This document shows, piece after piece, positions 7,570 to 15,377 of a stretch of 34,194 nucleotides of DNA. This stretch comes from Chloroflexi bacterium UBA5189 (lineage in GTDB: Bacteria; Chloroflexota; Limnocylindria; Limnocylindrales; CSP1-4), in contig DHWF01000027.1 of the NCBI GenBank assembly GCA_002413045.1, forward strand, positions 1 to 34,194. The letters run 5' to 3'. Under the pieces are notes generated by a model. The model saw only the letters and a list, made by a program, of their open reading frames with translations. It had not been told where the DNA came from and did no database searches. The position numbers and the translations under genes were made by a program. Position 1 is the first letter of the stretch. Every line of letters begins with the position of its first letter.

Positions 7570-8378
7570 CCACCGCCGCCACCATCCCGTTTACGGACCA
7601 GGCACTCGAGGCCGCGCTTCGCGATCTGCGCGTCGCCGCTCCGCCATCAGTCGGATTCGGCGCGCTCGTCGAGGCCGGCCTTGCCGATTGCTATGCCGCC
7701 ATCGAGACGCCGCTCGGTGCAGCTTTCGTTGCCTGGAATGGGCGCGGCGTATCGTGGGTCTCCCCGGCCGGCGACCGGCGGACGTTCGAAGACCGGTTCC
7801 GCGAGGCGGTCGGGCGCGACATCGCGCCGGCCGAGGAGCTGCCGGCCCGGCTCCGGCGGGCGATCGCGCGGCGGCTGTCGGGCGAACGACGCGTGCGGAT
7901 CCCCCTCGACCTGCGCGGCCACACGCCGTTCGAGGTCGCAGTCTGGACGAAGGCGCTGGAGATCCCTCGCGGCGAGGTTCGGCCATACGGCTGGATCGCC
8001 GCGGAGATCGGGCGGCCGAGGGCCGTCCGCGCCGTTGGGACCGCACTCGCCCACAACCCGGTGCCGCTGGTGGTCCCGTGCCACCGTGTGGTCCGGAGCG
8101 ACGGGATGATCGGCCAATACTCGATGGGCGGACCGGACGCCAAGCGCCGCGTCCTCGCTTCCGAGGGCCTCGATACCCGCTGGCTCGAGGCTGAGGCGGC
8201 GGCGGGCAAGCGCTTCACCGGCTCGGACACGACGCACATCTTCTGCCACCCGACCTGCCGCGACGCGCGACGGGTCACGGATCGCCACCGCGTCTCGTTC
8301 CCGAACCTCCGAGCTGCCGCGGCCGCTGGCTACCGCCCCTGCAAGCACTGCCGCCCAGTGGCACTGGCGGCCGCGTAG
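7566..8378 (+). CDS. O6-alkylguanine-DNA alkyltransferase fused to a C-terminal Ada-type zinc domain
   Basis: 270 residues with two repair domains. Residues about 40-205 are an MGMT/Ogt domain with the alkyl-acceptor Cys172 in VVPCHRVV and the helix-turn-helix part around GEVRPYGWIAAEIGRPRAVRAVG. Residues about 214-265 are an Ada N-terminal-type zinc domain: FCHPTC gives Cys227 and Cys231, and PCKHC gives Cys259 and Cys262, matching the four-Cys spacing of Ada, whose first Cys takes methyl groups from phosphotriesters. In Ada the order is zinc domain, AraC helix-turn-helix, then MGMT; here the order is reversed and the AraC part is absent. The first 35 residues (ALEAALRDLRVAAPPSV) are a helical stretch that could touch the sigma factor. 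Translationally coupled to that sigma factor. Confidence 0.88.
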   Translation: MTTAATIPFTDQALEAALRDLRVAAPPSVGFGALVEAGLADCYAAIETPLGAAFVAWNGRGVSWVSPAGDRRTFEDRFREAVGRDIAPAEELPARLRRAIARRLSGERRVRIPLDLRGHTPFEVAVWTKALEIPRGEVRPYGWIAAEIGRPRAVRAVGTALAHNPVPLVVPCHRVVRSDGMIGQYSMGGPDAKRRVLASEGLDTRWLEAEAAAGKRFTGSDTTHIFCHPTCRDARRVTDRHRVSFPNLRAAAAAGYRPCKHCRPVALAAA

Positions 8379-8430
8379 CCGACCGCCCTGGGGCCGCTAG
8401 GCCCACGACGCGCCTTCGCGGAGTCTGCGC

Positions 8431-8436
8431 TAGCAT
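8431..8436 (+). promoter_or_regulatory. Candidate -10 box of a leaderless promoter for the EamA transporter
   Basis: TAGCAT inside GCTAGCAT, 7 bases before TTG 8444. Two other candidate promoters in the window share the GCTAG core (22141-22146 and 22189-22194). Confidence 0.38.
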
Positions 8437-8443
8437 CCGTTCC

Positions 8444-9469
8444 TTGGACCAACAGACTATGCCAAGTTCGCCCACGAGCCCCGCGAAGAAGGGCCCGAGT
8501 GCGCTCGCCCTGTGGGGCAACCTCGCCATCGTCTACGTCATCTGGGGCTCGACGTACTTCGGGATCGCGATCGCGATCAAGACGATGCCGCCGTTCCTGA
8601 TGGCATCCATCCGGTTCGCGCTCGCAGGGCTGATCCTGATCGCCTGGGACCTGCTCCGGCACCCGGAGGCCAGGCACCTCCCTACTCGCCGCCAGATCCT
8701 CGACTCGGCGATCGTCGGTGGGCTGCTGTTGGGCATCGGCAACGGGTTCGTCGTGTTCGGCGAGAAGACCGTGCCATCCGGCATCGCCGCGATCCTCATC
8801 GGGATGATGCCGCTCTGGTTCGCCCTGCTCGGCTGGCTCTACCTGCGCCAGAAGCTGCCGCGGCTCGTCGTGTTCGCGGTCGCCCTCGGCTTCGTCGGGG
8901 TTGCGCTGCTGATCTGGCCAACCGGCGACGGCGCCAATCACTTCGACCCGCTCGGGATCTTCATCCTGTTCCTCGCGCCGCTCGGCTGGGCGCACGGCTC
9001 GATCTATTCCGTGCAGCGCGCGAAGCTTCCGCGCAGCCCGCTGACGGCGTCGGGCTTCCAGATGCTCGCGGGCGCGGCCGTCACCGGGATCGAATCGCTG
9101 ATCGCCGGCGAGCCCGCGCACTTCGACCCGGCGGCGATCTCGGCGGAGTCCGTGATCGCGGTCGTCTACCTGATCCTGTTCGGCAGCATGCTCGCGTACA
9201 CCGCGTACGCCTGGCTCCTGCGCAACGCACCCCTGTCGCTCGTGGGCACGTACGCGTACGTGAACCCCGTCGTCGCCGTCGCGCTGGGCACCGTGTTCCT
9301 GCACGAGCCGATCAGCGCCCGCACGATCGTCGCCTCCGCGGTGATCCTGGTCGCCGTCGCGATCATCGTCACCGCGCGTGGTCGCCTCGCCGGCGCACAT
9401 GCGAGTGACGAGGCAGGCGCCCCGGTCAGCGAGCCGCCGATCCTCGACGCCGAGCCTGCGGGCTCCTAG
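8444..9469 (+). CDS. EamA-type drug/metabolite transporter (DMT superfamily exporter)
   Basis: 341 residues, about ten membrane helices in two EamA repeats. The first repeat begins NLAIVYVIWGSTYFGIAIAI and includes SIRFALAGLILIAW and the loop GEKTVPSGIAAILIGMMPL. The second repeat shows LAYTAYAWLLRNAPLSLVGTYAY and PVVAVALGTVFLHEPIS, the standard ending of YedA/RhaT-like exporters. It probably exports amino acids or other small metabolites; substrate not readable. The C-terminus is a short cytoplasmic tail. Start: TTG 8444 agrees with the leaderless promoter pattern, while ATG 8459 is the alternative and leaves the first helix intact; neither has a Shine-Dalgarno. The 65 bases before it hold only that promoter candidate. 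It converges with the GMC oxidase gene, one base apart. Confidence 0.88.
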   Translation: MDQQTMPSSPTSPAKKGPSALALWGNLAIVYVIWGSTYFGIAIAIKTMPPFLMASIRFALAGLILIAWDLLRHPEARHLPTRRQILDSAIVGGLLLGIGNGFVVFGEKTVPSGIAAILIGMMPLWFALLGWLYLRQKLPRLVVFAVALGFVGVALLIWPTGDGANHFDPLGIFILFLAPLGWAHGSIYSVQRAKLPRSPLTASGFQMLAGAAVTGIESLIAGEPAHFDPAAISAESVIAVVYLILFGSMLAYTAYAWLLRNAPLSLVGTYAYVNPVVAVALGTVFLHEPISARTIVASAVILVAVAIIVTARGRLAGAHASDEAGAPVSEPPILDAEPAGS

Positions 9470-9470
9470 A

Positions 9471-11489
9471 TCAGGCCGGCTTGCCCTCGGCAAGGATCGT
9501 CCGGCTCACGCGGCGCGCCATCGTCATCACGGCGATCATCGGGTTCACGCCGAGCGCGGTCGGGAACGTCGAGGTGTCGGCGACGTAAAGGCCGGGGATG
9601 ACACTCCCGCGAGAATCGCGTCGGAGCCGGCCGCTCGGGTCGGCTGGGTGCGTCGCCGGATTCGCGCCCATCCGCAGCGTCCCCATCTGGTGGGCCGACG
9701 CGACCGTGCCGCGGTGCGGACCGAAGTCCATCGCGGCGAGCGCCCGCTCGAAGGCACCGAACCGGCGCGCTTCGTCGTGCGCGCCGTCGACGTGATGTCG
9801 CAGCAGCGGCATTCCGACCGCGACGATCTCTCGGGCGCCGCCCGCGCGCGCCAGGCGTGCCATCGCGACCAGGGCGTGCCGCGCGGTCGCGCGCCCGAGA
9901 TCGTCCAGGCGATAGTCGATCCGGACGCGGCCGGCCCGCGTGAGCTGGACCCGGCCCTCGCCGCCGTCGCGGGTGATCGCGATCAGCGGGCTGAAATGGC
10001 GCGCCCGCGCCATCAGGTCGGCGTGGGAGGCGGCGCTCTCCCATGGCAACACGAGTGCGAGCAGCCCGAGGTGCCCCGGCGCCGACTCGATGACGTACGG
10101 GCGCCGGCCCGGCTCGACGGTGGCGAACTCCATCGAGCGAACGGACTGCATCGTCCCGCGCCACATGTCGACGGGCTCGTCGTGGATCGCGCCGACGACC
10201 GGCACGGGGTGCACGCGCAGGTATCGCCCGATCGCCGGGTGCTCGACGCCGGATGCCTGGAGGATCGCCGGGCTCCGTAACGCGCCCGCCGCGAGGACGA
10301 CCTGGCCGGCCCGAATCGTGAATGACCGCGTCGGCGCCCCCGCGGGCGCATCGAGCGCGGCGGGGGCCAGGTGACCCGAGACGCCCAGGATGGATCCGCC
10401 TGGCCCCTGGATGAGCGTCGTGACACGCGCCCGGTCGAGCACGCGCGCTCCGTGCGCGACGGCGGTGGCGAGATGCGCCCGGATCCCGGACTGCTTGGCG
10501 CCCCTCCGGCAGCCGAACGGGCACGAGCCGCAGTCGCCACAGTCCGTCGCGTTGCGGCGGATCACGTCGGACTCCCAGCCGAGCTCGGTCGCGCCCCGCC
10601 GGATCAGCTCGTCCTTCGGCGGGATCGATACCGATGGCGCGACGCCGAGCTCAAGCTCGATCGTGGCCGCGTCCGCCGCCCAGTCGGCCCCGTCGACACC
10701 TTCGAGCCCGTGCTCGCGGACCCACTCGGTGCGGACGTCTGCCGGCGCGTCGAGGCAGGTCATCCAGTTGACCAGCGTGCCGCCACCGACGCCCGAGCCG
10801 GCGAGCATCGTGATCGCGCCATCCCACGTGGAGAGCAGGCCATAGTTGAGGTAGAGGCGGCCGTACGCATCGAGCTCGTCGCGCGGCATCTCCGACTCGT
10901 CGACGAAGGGCCCAGCCTCGACGACCAGCACCGATCGGCCCGCCTTGGCAAGCTCGGCGGCCACGACCCCGCCGCCCGCGCCGGAGCCGACGACGACCAC
11001 GTCGGCGGTCAGCTCGACCGGCGCTTCGTGCCCTCCACCCGAACGCCGGTCGACGTCGATCGGCGCGATCGCGGCGAGCTGCGGCGGCAGCGGCGGATCG
11101 TCGCGGACGTAGCCGATGTCGATCGGGAGCTGGTTGGGCTCGTCCGGTGTGCCCGGGTCGGCGTACGCGATGAACGTCAGGAGCTTCCGGAACGCGTTGA
11201 CGCCGGACCTCCGGAGCAGGAGCGGCGACCCGATCCAGCGCAGCAGGAGCCGCTCCCGCGCCGGGGCATCCATATCGTGGAAGGCGGCGAAGCCCGCCCC
11301 CGTGGCGAGATTCGCGAGGGGCTGTTCGAGCAGCTGCAGCACCAGTCGCAGCTGGAGGAGCTGCGAAGGATCGACGGCGCGCTCAAGGGCATCGGCCGCG
11401 ATCGACGCGACGCGCGAGGCGTGCGCCGCGGGCACGAACGTGCTCGCCAGCTCGCGCAGCGTCGCCTGCTCCGATGGGCTCAGGCGCAT
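9471..11489 (-). CDS. GMC-family FAD oxidoreductase, long-chain alcohol oxidase type
   Basis: 672 residues. Residues 1-130 are a helical N-terminal extension found in fatty/long-chain alcohol oxidases. The FAD-binding Rossmann motif lies at about 163-195 (VVVVGSGAGGG, then VLVVEAG). A Cys cluster CGDCGSCPFGC with RRGAKQS at about 315-330 is typical of this subgroup. The end has ASAHQMGTLRMG with the active-site His and GLYVADTSTFPTALGVNPM with the second conserved Asn. It should oxidise long-chain alcohols or a related hydroxyl substrate to the aldehyde using FAD. It begins 13 bases after the acyl-CoA dehydrogenase stop, so the two form an operon, consistent with processing of alkyl chains. 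The ATG at 11489 is the first plausible start after that stop. Confidence 0.88.
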   Translation of the reverse strand: MRLSPSEQATLRELASTFVPAAHASRVASIAADALERAVDPSQLLQLRLVLQLLEQPLANLATGAGFAAFHDMDAPARERLLLRWIGSPLLLRRSGVNAFRKLLTFIAYADPGTPDEPNQLPIDIGYVRDDPPLPPQLAAIAPIDVDRRSGGGHEAPVELTADVVVVGSGAGGGVVAAELAKAGRSVLVVEAGPFVDESEMPRDELDAYGRLYLNYGLLSTWDGAITMLAGSGVGGGTLVNWMTCLDAPADVRTEWVREHGLEGVDGADWAADAATIELELGVAPSVSIPPKDELIRRGATELGWESDVIRRNATDCGDCGSCPFGCRRGAKQSGIRAHLATAVAHGARVLDRARVTTLIQGPGGSILGVSGHLAPAALDAPAGAPTRSFTIRAGQVVLAAGALRSPAILQASGVEHPAIGRYLRVHPVPVVGAIHDEPVDMWRGTMQSVRSMEFATVEPGRRPYVIESAPGHLGLLALVLPWESAASHADLMARARHFSPLIAITRDGGEGRVQLTRAGRVRIDYRLDDLGRATARHALVAMARLARAGGAREIVAVGMPLLRHHVDGAHDEARRFGAFERALAAMDFGPHRGTVASAHQMGTLRMGANPATHPADPSGRLRRDSRGSVIPGLYVADTSTFPTALGVNPMIAVMTMARRVSRTILAEGKPA

Positions 11490-11502
11490 GGAGCAGTTCG
11501 CG

Positions 11503-12738
11503 CTATGCGCGGCCGGCCGCCGCCGCAGTCGATGCCGGAAGGCGCTCGAACCCCTCGGCCGGCAGCGGCTCGCAGCGAAGCGGGCGGTCCTCGCGATAGC
11601 CGAGGGCGTAGTCGGCCTGGATCAGGGTGTGGAGCTGGCTCGTGCCCTCGTAGATGACGGCGGCCTTCGAATTGCGCAGGTACCGCTCTACCGGGAACTC
11701 GTTGGAGTACCCATTCGCGCCGTGGATCTGGATCGCGTCGAGGGCGCTCGCCACGGCGTGGTCGGTGGAGTGCCACTTCGCGAGGGACGTCTCGCGCGTG
11801 TTGCGGACCCCGTGGTTCTTCAGGAACCCGGCGCGCCAGACGAGCAGCCGGCCCGCCTCGATGCCGGCAACCATCTTCGCCAGCATCTGCTTGACCAGCT
11901 GGTGCTTGCCGATCTCGTCACCGAACGTGCGCCGCTCGTGGGCGTACTTCAGCGACGCATCGAGGCACGCCTGCGCGAGCCCGACGTTGCCAGCCGCGAC
12001 CGTGTAGCGACCCTGGTCGATGGCGCTCATCGCGATCAGGAAGCCTTCGCCCTCCTCGCCGATCCGGTTCTCGATCGGGACGCGGACGTCGTCCATGTTG
12101 ATCAGGCCGGTATTGCCGGCGCGGATGCCGAGCTTGCCGTGCAGTGTGCCCGTCGACAGGCCGGCCATGCCCCGCTCCAGCACGAACGCGGTGACGCCCC
12201 GATGGCCCTTCGACCGATCGACCGACGCGAAGACGAGGAACTGGTCGGCGATGTCCGCCAGGCTGATCCAGATCTTCTGGCCGTTGAGGACGTAGGACTC
12301 GCCGTCGCGACGGGCGGTGCTCGACAGGTTGCCGGCGTCCGTGCCCACGCCCGGCTCAGTCAGGCCGAACGTGGCGAGCTTCTCGCCCTTCGCCTGGGGG
12401 ATGAGCCAGCGCGTCTTCTGCTCGTCGGTCCCCCACTGCATGAGCGTCAGCGAGTTCAGCCCGACGTGGACGCTCTGGACGACGCGAAACGCCGTGTCCG
12501 CGCGCTCGAGCTCCTCGCAGATCAGCGCGAAGCTGATGTAGTCCATCCCGGAGCCGCCCCAGCGGGTGTGCACCGGCGCGCCGAGGAGACCAAGCTCCGC
12601 CATCCGCCCGAAGATCTCGCGGTGGACCTCGCCCTTCTCGTCCCACTCGCGGATGTGGGGCAGGATCTCCGCCTCGGTGAACTCGCGCACCGACGCCTGG
12701 ACGAGCCGGTTCTCCTCGGTCGGACGGAAGTCGATCAC
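11503..12738 (-). CDS. Acyl-CoA dehydrogenase
   Basis: 411 residues, full length for the family. Order of motifs: N-terminal helical domain with ILPHIREWDEKGEVHREIF; the FAD/acyl-CoA signature KLATFGLTEPGVGTDA; YVLNGQKIWISLADIADQFLVFA in the beta domain; and the C-terminal four-helix domain with RRTFGDEIGKHQLVKQMLAKM, IQIHGANGYSNEFPVERYLRN and VIYEGTSQLHTLI. The Glu of YEGTS is in the position of the catalytic base of the glutaryl/isovaleryl-type dehydrogenases. The enzyme oxidises an acyl-CoA to the 2-enoyl-CoA and passes electrons to ETF; chain specificity cannot be told. The start is GTG 12738, with TATGAT 6 bases upstream and none of the longer open frame showing domain content. Followed by the GMC oxidase. 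Confidence 0.92.
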   Translation of the reverse strand: MIDFRPTEENRLVQASVREFTEAEILPHIREWDEKGEVHREIFGRMAELGLLGAPVHTRWGGSGMDYISFALICEELERADTAFRVVQSVHVGLNSLTLMQWGTDEQKTRWLIPQAKGEKLATFGLTEPGVGTDAGNLSSTARRDGESYVLNGQKIWISLADIADQFLVFASVDRSKGHRGVTAFVLERGMAGLSTGTLHGKLGIRAGNTGLINMDDVRVPIENRIGEEGEGFLIAMSAIDQGRYTVAAGNVGLAQACLDASLKYAHERRTFGDEIGKHQLVKQMLAKMVAGIEAGRLLVWRAGFLKNHGVRNTRETSLAKWHSTDHAVASALDAIQIHGANGYSNEFPVERYLRNSKAAVIYEGTSQLHTLIQADYALGYREDRPLRCEPLPAEGFERLPASTAAAAGRA

Positions 12739-12744
12739 GCCCGG

Positions 12745-12750
12745 ATCATA
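12745..12750 (-). promoter_or_regulatory. Candidate -10 box of a leaderless promoter for the acyl-CoA dehydrogenase
   Basis: TATGAT on the minus strand, 6 bases before GTG 12738; the best match to the -10 consensus among the leaderless candidates in this window. Confidence 0.5.
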
Positions 12751-12780
12751 GGTGGGGGGCCCGAGGCCGAGAACGGCGAA

Positions 12781-12806
12781 ACGCGCCGCCCGATTGGGCG
12801 ACGCGT
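12781..12806 (-). terminator. Hairpin terminator after the small DNA-binding gene
   Basis: On the minus strand an 11-bp stem (ACGCGTCGCCC with GGGCGGCGCGT, one G-U pair) closes a 4-base loop and is followed by TTCGCC. The stem is perfect, counting the wobble pair, only in minus-strand RNA, matching the gene upstream. No long U tract. It lies between that gene and the acyl-CoA dehydrogenase promoter. Confidence 0.45.
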
Positions 12807-12837
12807 CCAGATAAGTGCGGTTGCCTCTCGGCTTTTG

Positions 12838-12856
12838 GGCGGGCTCAGCGCCCGCC
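12838..12856 (-). terminator. Short GC hairpin immediately after the small DNA-binding gene
   Basis: GGCGGGC and GCCCGCC flank TCAGC, 4 bases beyond the stop codon of the gene ending at 12861. No U tract follows, so it may act as an mRNA 3' stabiliser or work together with the second hairpin at 12781-12806. Confidence 0.35.
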
Positions 12857-12860
12857 TGAA

Positions 12861-13055
12861 TCAGCGGTTGTTGTCCAGGAAGCGCCGAACGTCCTCGAGG
12901 AGGAACCGGCGGTCGCCGCGCTTGCAGACGCGGTAGTACTTCAGCTCGCCGCGGTCGCCCAGCCGCTTCACGGTGTTCACGTGGAGATGCAGCATCTCCG
13001 CGACTTCCGCTGCGGTGAGCATCTTGCCCAGCTCGTTCAATGCCATCGAGCCCAT
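12861..13055 (-). CDS. Small excisionase-type helix-turn-helix DNA-binding protein
   Basis: 64 residues from ATG 13055 (60 if ATG 13046 is used). Nearly the whole protein is one MerR/excisionase-like winged helix (HTH_17 type): MLTAAEVAEMLHLHVNTVKR is the helix-turn-helix, then GELKYYRVCKRGDRRFLLEDV forms the wing and the last helix, ending RRFLDNNR. Proteins of this size include excisionases, BldC-like regulators and accessory DNA-bending proteins. No integrase, recombinase or phage gene lies next to it, so a chromosomal regulator role is more likely. The start is uncertain because no strong Shine-Dalgarno is seen. It is divergent from the antiporter gene over 164 bases and could regulate it or itself. 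Two hairpins follow it. Confidence 0.82.
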   Translation of the reverse strand: MGSMALNELGKMLTAAEVAEMLHLHVNTVKRLGDRGELKYYRVCKRGDRRFLLEDVRRFLDNNR

Positions 13056-13175
13056 CCCGTGGTGTGCCTTTCGAACCTGGACGGTCGTGTGACTGCGCCC
13101 ATGACTCGTCGTCCAGCGGACCATACGAACGCGGCTCCGGGGTTCCAAGCCGTACTTCGGTCCGGTTCGGGGCAG

Positions 13176-13216
13176 TACCCTCCGGCGGGCGGTGGTGTGG
13201 TGGACTTGCGGGAGGA
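13176..13216 (+). promoter_or_regulatory. Candidate promoter and Shine-Dalgarno of the antiporter gene
   Basis: TACCCT at 13176-13181 is a possible -10 box giving a leader of about 30 bases. GGGAGGA (13210-13216) precedes GTG 13220 and decides that start. No clear -35 box. Confidence 0.4.
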
Positions 13217-13219
13217 CTC

Positions 13220-14458
13220 GTGACCGACGGCGGAGGGACGGCGACGCTCGACGCGATTCGCGTCGTCGTGGCGCTGCTGTCGATCGCGGCGGTGACCGCG
13301 TTGATCACGCGCCGGCTTCGGATTCCGTACACGGTCTCGCTGGTCGTCCTCGGAATCGTGGCCGGCGCAATCCTGCCTCGCGGCACCATCCAGGTCACGC
13401 CGCAGCTGGTGCTGCTCGTGCTCGTGCCCGGGCTCGTGTTCGAGGCCGCGCTCCGCCTCGAGCTCGACGACCTCCGCTCCACGTTCGGCTGGATGGTCCT
13501 GCTCGCAGCGCCGGGCGTGCTCATCTCGGCGGCGATCGTCGCGATCGTGCTAAATCTCGCCACCGGGCTGCCGCTCCAGCTCGGCATGGTCGTCGGCGCG
13601 ATGGTTGCCGCGACCGACCCCGTCGCCGTGATTGCGACCTTCCGGAACCTCGGTGCGCCACGACGGCTGGCGACGCTCGTCGAGGGCGAGAGCCTGTTCA
13701 ACGACGGCACGGCGCTGGTGCTGTTCGTCGTCGCCGTCGCGTCGGTCACGGGCCAGGTGTCGCTGGCCGAGACCGCGGAGAGCGTGATCGTGACCGTCGT
13801 GACGAGCGTCGGCGTCGGGCTCGCGGCAGGCTGGCTCGTGACGCGCCTCATGCGGCTCGTCGACGATCACGTGATCGAGCTGACCCTGTCGCTGGCCGCC
13901 GCATACGGCACGTACGTGCTGGTCGATGCGCTCCACCAGTCCGGGATCATCGCGACGGTCGCCGCGGGCGTCGTGATCGGCACGTACGGCCGGTCCGTGG
14001 GCCTGAGCAAGCCCGCGCTCGAGGCGCTCGACGTCGTGTGGGAGCTGGTCGCGTTCGTGCTCACCGCGTTCGCGTTCCTGCTCGTTGGGCTGGCGATCTC
14101 CTTCGGTGACCTGCTGACGGCCGCGCCATCGATCCTGTGGGGCGTGGTCGCGATCCTGGTCGGCCGCGCGATCGTGGTCTACGGCCTCCTCGGCGCGACC
14201 GCCAAGGTCCTGGGCAATCGGACGCAGCTCACGACGGTCCCGATCGGCTGGCTCCACGTCATGTTCTGGGCCGGCCTCCGTGGCGCGGTTGCCGTCGCCA
14301 TGGCCCTGTCGCTCCCGGATTCGTTCCCGCAACGATCCCTGCTCCAGGAGATCACCTTCGGCGTCGTGCTGTTCACCCTGTTCGTCCAGGGGACGACCGC
14401 CGAACGCCTCGTGGCGCGGGTGGGCCTGGCTCGCGAGGCTGACACGCCTGCCGCCTGA
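13220..14458 (+). CDS. CPA1-family Na+/H+ (cation/proton) antiporter
   Basis: 412 residues with about 11-12 membrane helices. The core motifs of the family are present: ATDPVAVIATF, where the Asp binds the transported cation; GESLFNDGTALVLF; and a C-terminal segment FWAGLRGAVAVAMALSLP, where the Arg is conserved in CPA1 exchangers. Early helices read TRRLRIPYTVSLVVLG and LVLLVLVPGLVFEAALRLE. There is no long cytoplasmic regulatory tail. It exchanges Na+ or K+ for protons across the membrane and supports pH and salt homeostasis. The GTG start is set by the Shine-Dalgarno 4 bases upstream. Divergent from the small helix-turn-helix gene; convergent with the CDF gene, 4 bases apart. Confidence 0.9.
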   Translation: MTDGGGTATLDAIRVVVALLSIAAVTALITRRLRIPYTVSLVVLGIVAGAILPRGTIQVTPQLVLLVLVPGLVFEAALRLELDDLRSTFGWMVLLAAPGVLISAAIVAIVLNLATGLPLQLGMVVGAMVAATDPVAVIATFRNLGAPRRLATLVEGESLFNDGTALVLFVVAVASVTGQVSLAETAESVIVTVVTSVGVGLAAGWLVTRLMRLVDDHVIELTLSLAAAYGTYVLVDALHQSGIIATVAAGVVIGTYGRSVGLSKPALEALDVVWELVAFVLTAFAFLLVGLAISFGDLLTAAPSILWGVVAILVGRAIVVYGLLGATAKVLGNRTQLTTVPIGWLHVMFWAGLRGAVAVAMALSLPDSFPQRSLLQEITFGVVLFTLFVQGTTAERLVARVGLAREADTPAA

Positions 14459-14462
14459 GCCG

Positions 14463-15377
14463 TCAGTGTTGCGGTTGAGCGGTTTTCGCCTCCCACAGGA
14501 CATGCTCCGGGGTCTCGAGCTGGAACGTCGAGTGCTTGATGTCGAAGTCGTCGGACAGGCACTGGCCAAGATGGTCGAGCACGTCGCCCGGGCGTCCGTC
14601 CTCCGCCAGGACGACATGCGCCGACACGACGTTCATCCCGCTCGTGATCGTCCATGCGTGGAGGTCGTGAACATCCGTCACCCCGGGTGACTCGAGGATG
14701 TGGCGCTCGACATCGGCGAGGTCGACGCCACGAGGCGTCGCCTCGAGCAGGACGTCGAGGCTCTCCCGGAGCAGCCGGAAGGTCCGCGGCACGATGAGCA
14801 GCGCGACGACCACCGAGGCGACGGCGTCCGCCTGGAGCCAGCCGGTGAACGCGATGACCGCGCCGGCGGCGAGGACCGATGCAGACCCAACCAGGTCGCC
14901 CGCAACCTCGAGGTACGCGCCGCGGATCGTCAGGCTCTCCCGCCGCCCGGTCGACAGGAGCCGAAGTGAGACGAGGTTGCCGGCGAGGGCGAAGGCAGCC
15001 GCGACGACGACGATCCCCGACCCGATCTGCGGCGGCGCGACGAAGCGCTGGAGCGCCTCGTACAGCACGAACGCGGCAATCGCCAACAGCAGGACCGCGT
15101 TCGCGGCAGCGGCGAGGATCTCGAGCCGGTACAGGCCGAACGTCCGACTTTCGCTGCGCGGCCGGGCCGCGAGCCACACGGCCGCCAGGGACAGGCCCAT
15201 CCCGGAAACATCCGCGAAGGCGTGTCCGGCGTCGGCCAGGAGCGCCAGCGAGCTGCTTGCGATTCCGGCGATGAGCTCCACGGTCAGGATCCCGACGGTG
15301 ACCAGCATCGCCCGGGCGAGGTTCCCCGTATGGCGGCCGGCAGCGGAGTGCGAATGCCCGGCGAGGCCGCGGGTCAC
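14463..15377 (-). CDS. Cation diffusion facilitator (CDF) metal efflux protein
   Basis: 304 residues with six membrane helices and a C-terminal cytoplasmic metal-sensing domain. After an N-terminal stretch with HSHS, helix 1-2 reads VELIAGIASSSLALLADAGHAFADVSGM, giving the H-x3-D half of the transport site. Helix 5 reads AYLEVAGDLVGSASVL, giving E-x3-D where zinc CDFs usually have H-x3-D or D-x3-D. The C-terminal domain has VTDVHDLHAWTITSG and ends near FDIKHSTFQLE, as in CzcD/ZitB. It should export a divalent metal (Zn, Co, Mn or Fe) in exchange for protons. The GTG start overlaps the preceding stop by four bases (GTGA). It is the last gene of the overlapping operon starting at 21405. Confidence 0.9.
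   Translation of the reverse strand: MTRGLAGHSHSAAGRHTGNLARAMLVTVGILTVELIAGIASSSLALLADAGHAFADVSGMGLSLAAVWLAARPRSESRTFGLYRLEILAAAANAVLLLAIAAFVLYEALQRFVAPPQIGSGIVVVAAAFALAGNLVSLRLLSTGRRESLTIRGAYLEVAGDLVGSASVLAAGAVIAFTGWLQADAVASVVVALLIVPRTFRLLRESLDVLLEATPRGVDLADVERHILESPGVTDVHDLHAWTITSGMNVVSAHVVLAEDGRPGDVLDHLGQCLSDDFDIKHSTFQLETPEHVLWEAKTAQPQH

Noticed and set aside
12739..13851. Extension of the acyl-CoA dehydrogenase frame past 12738
   Set aside because: Crosses the helix-turn-helix gene and the antiporter antisense; no conserved sequence, and a -10-like box lies just before GTG 12738.
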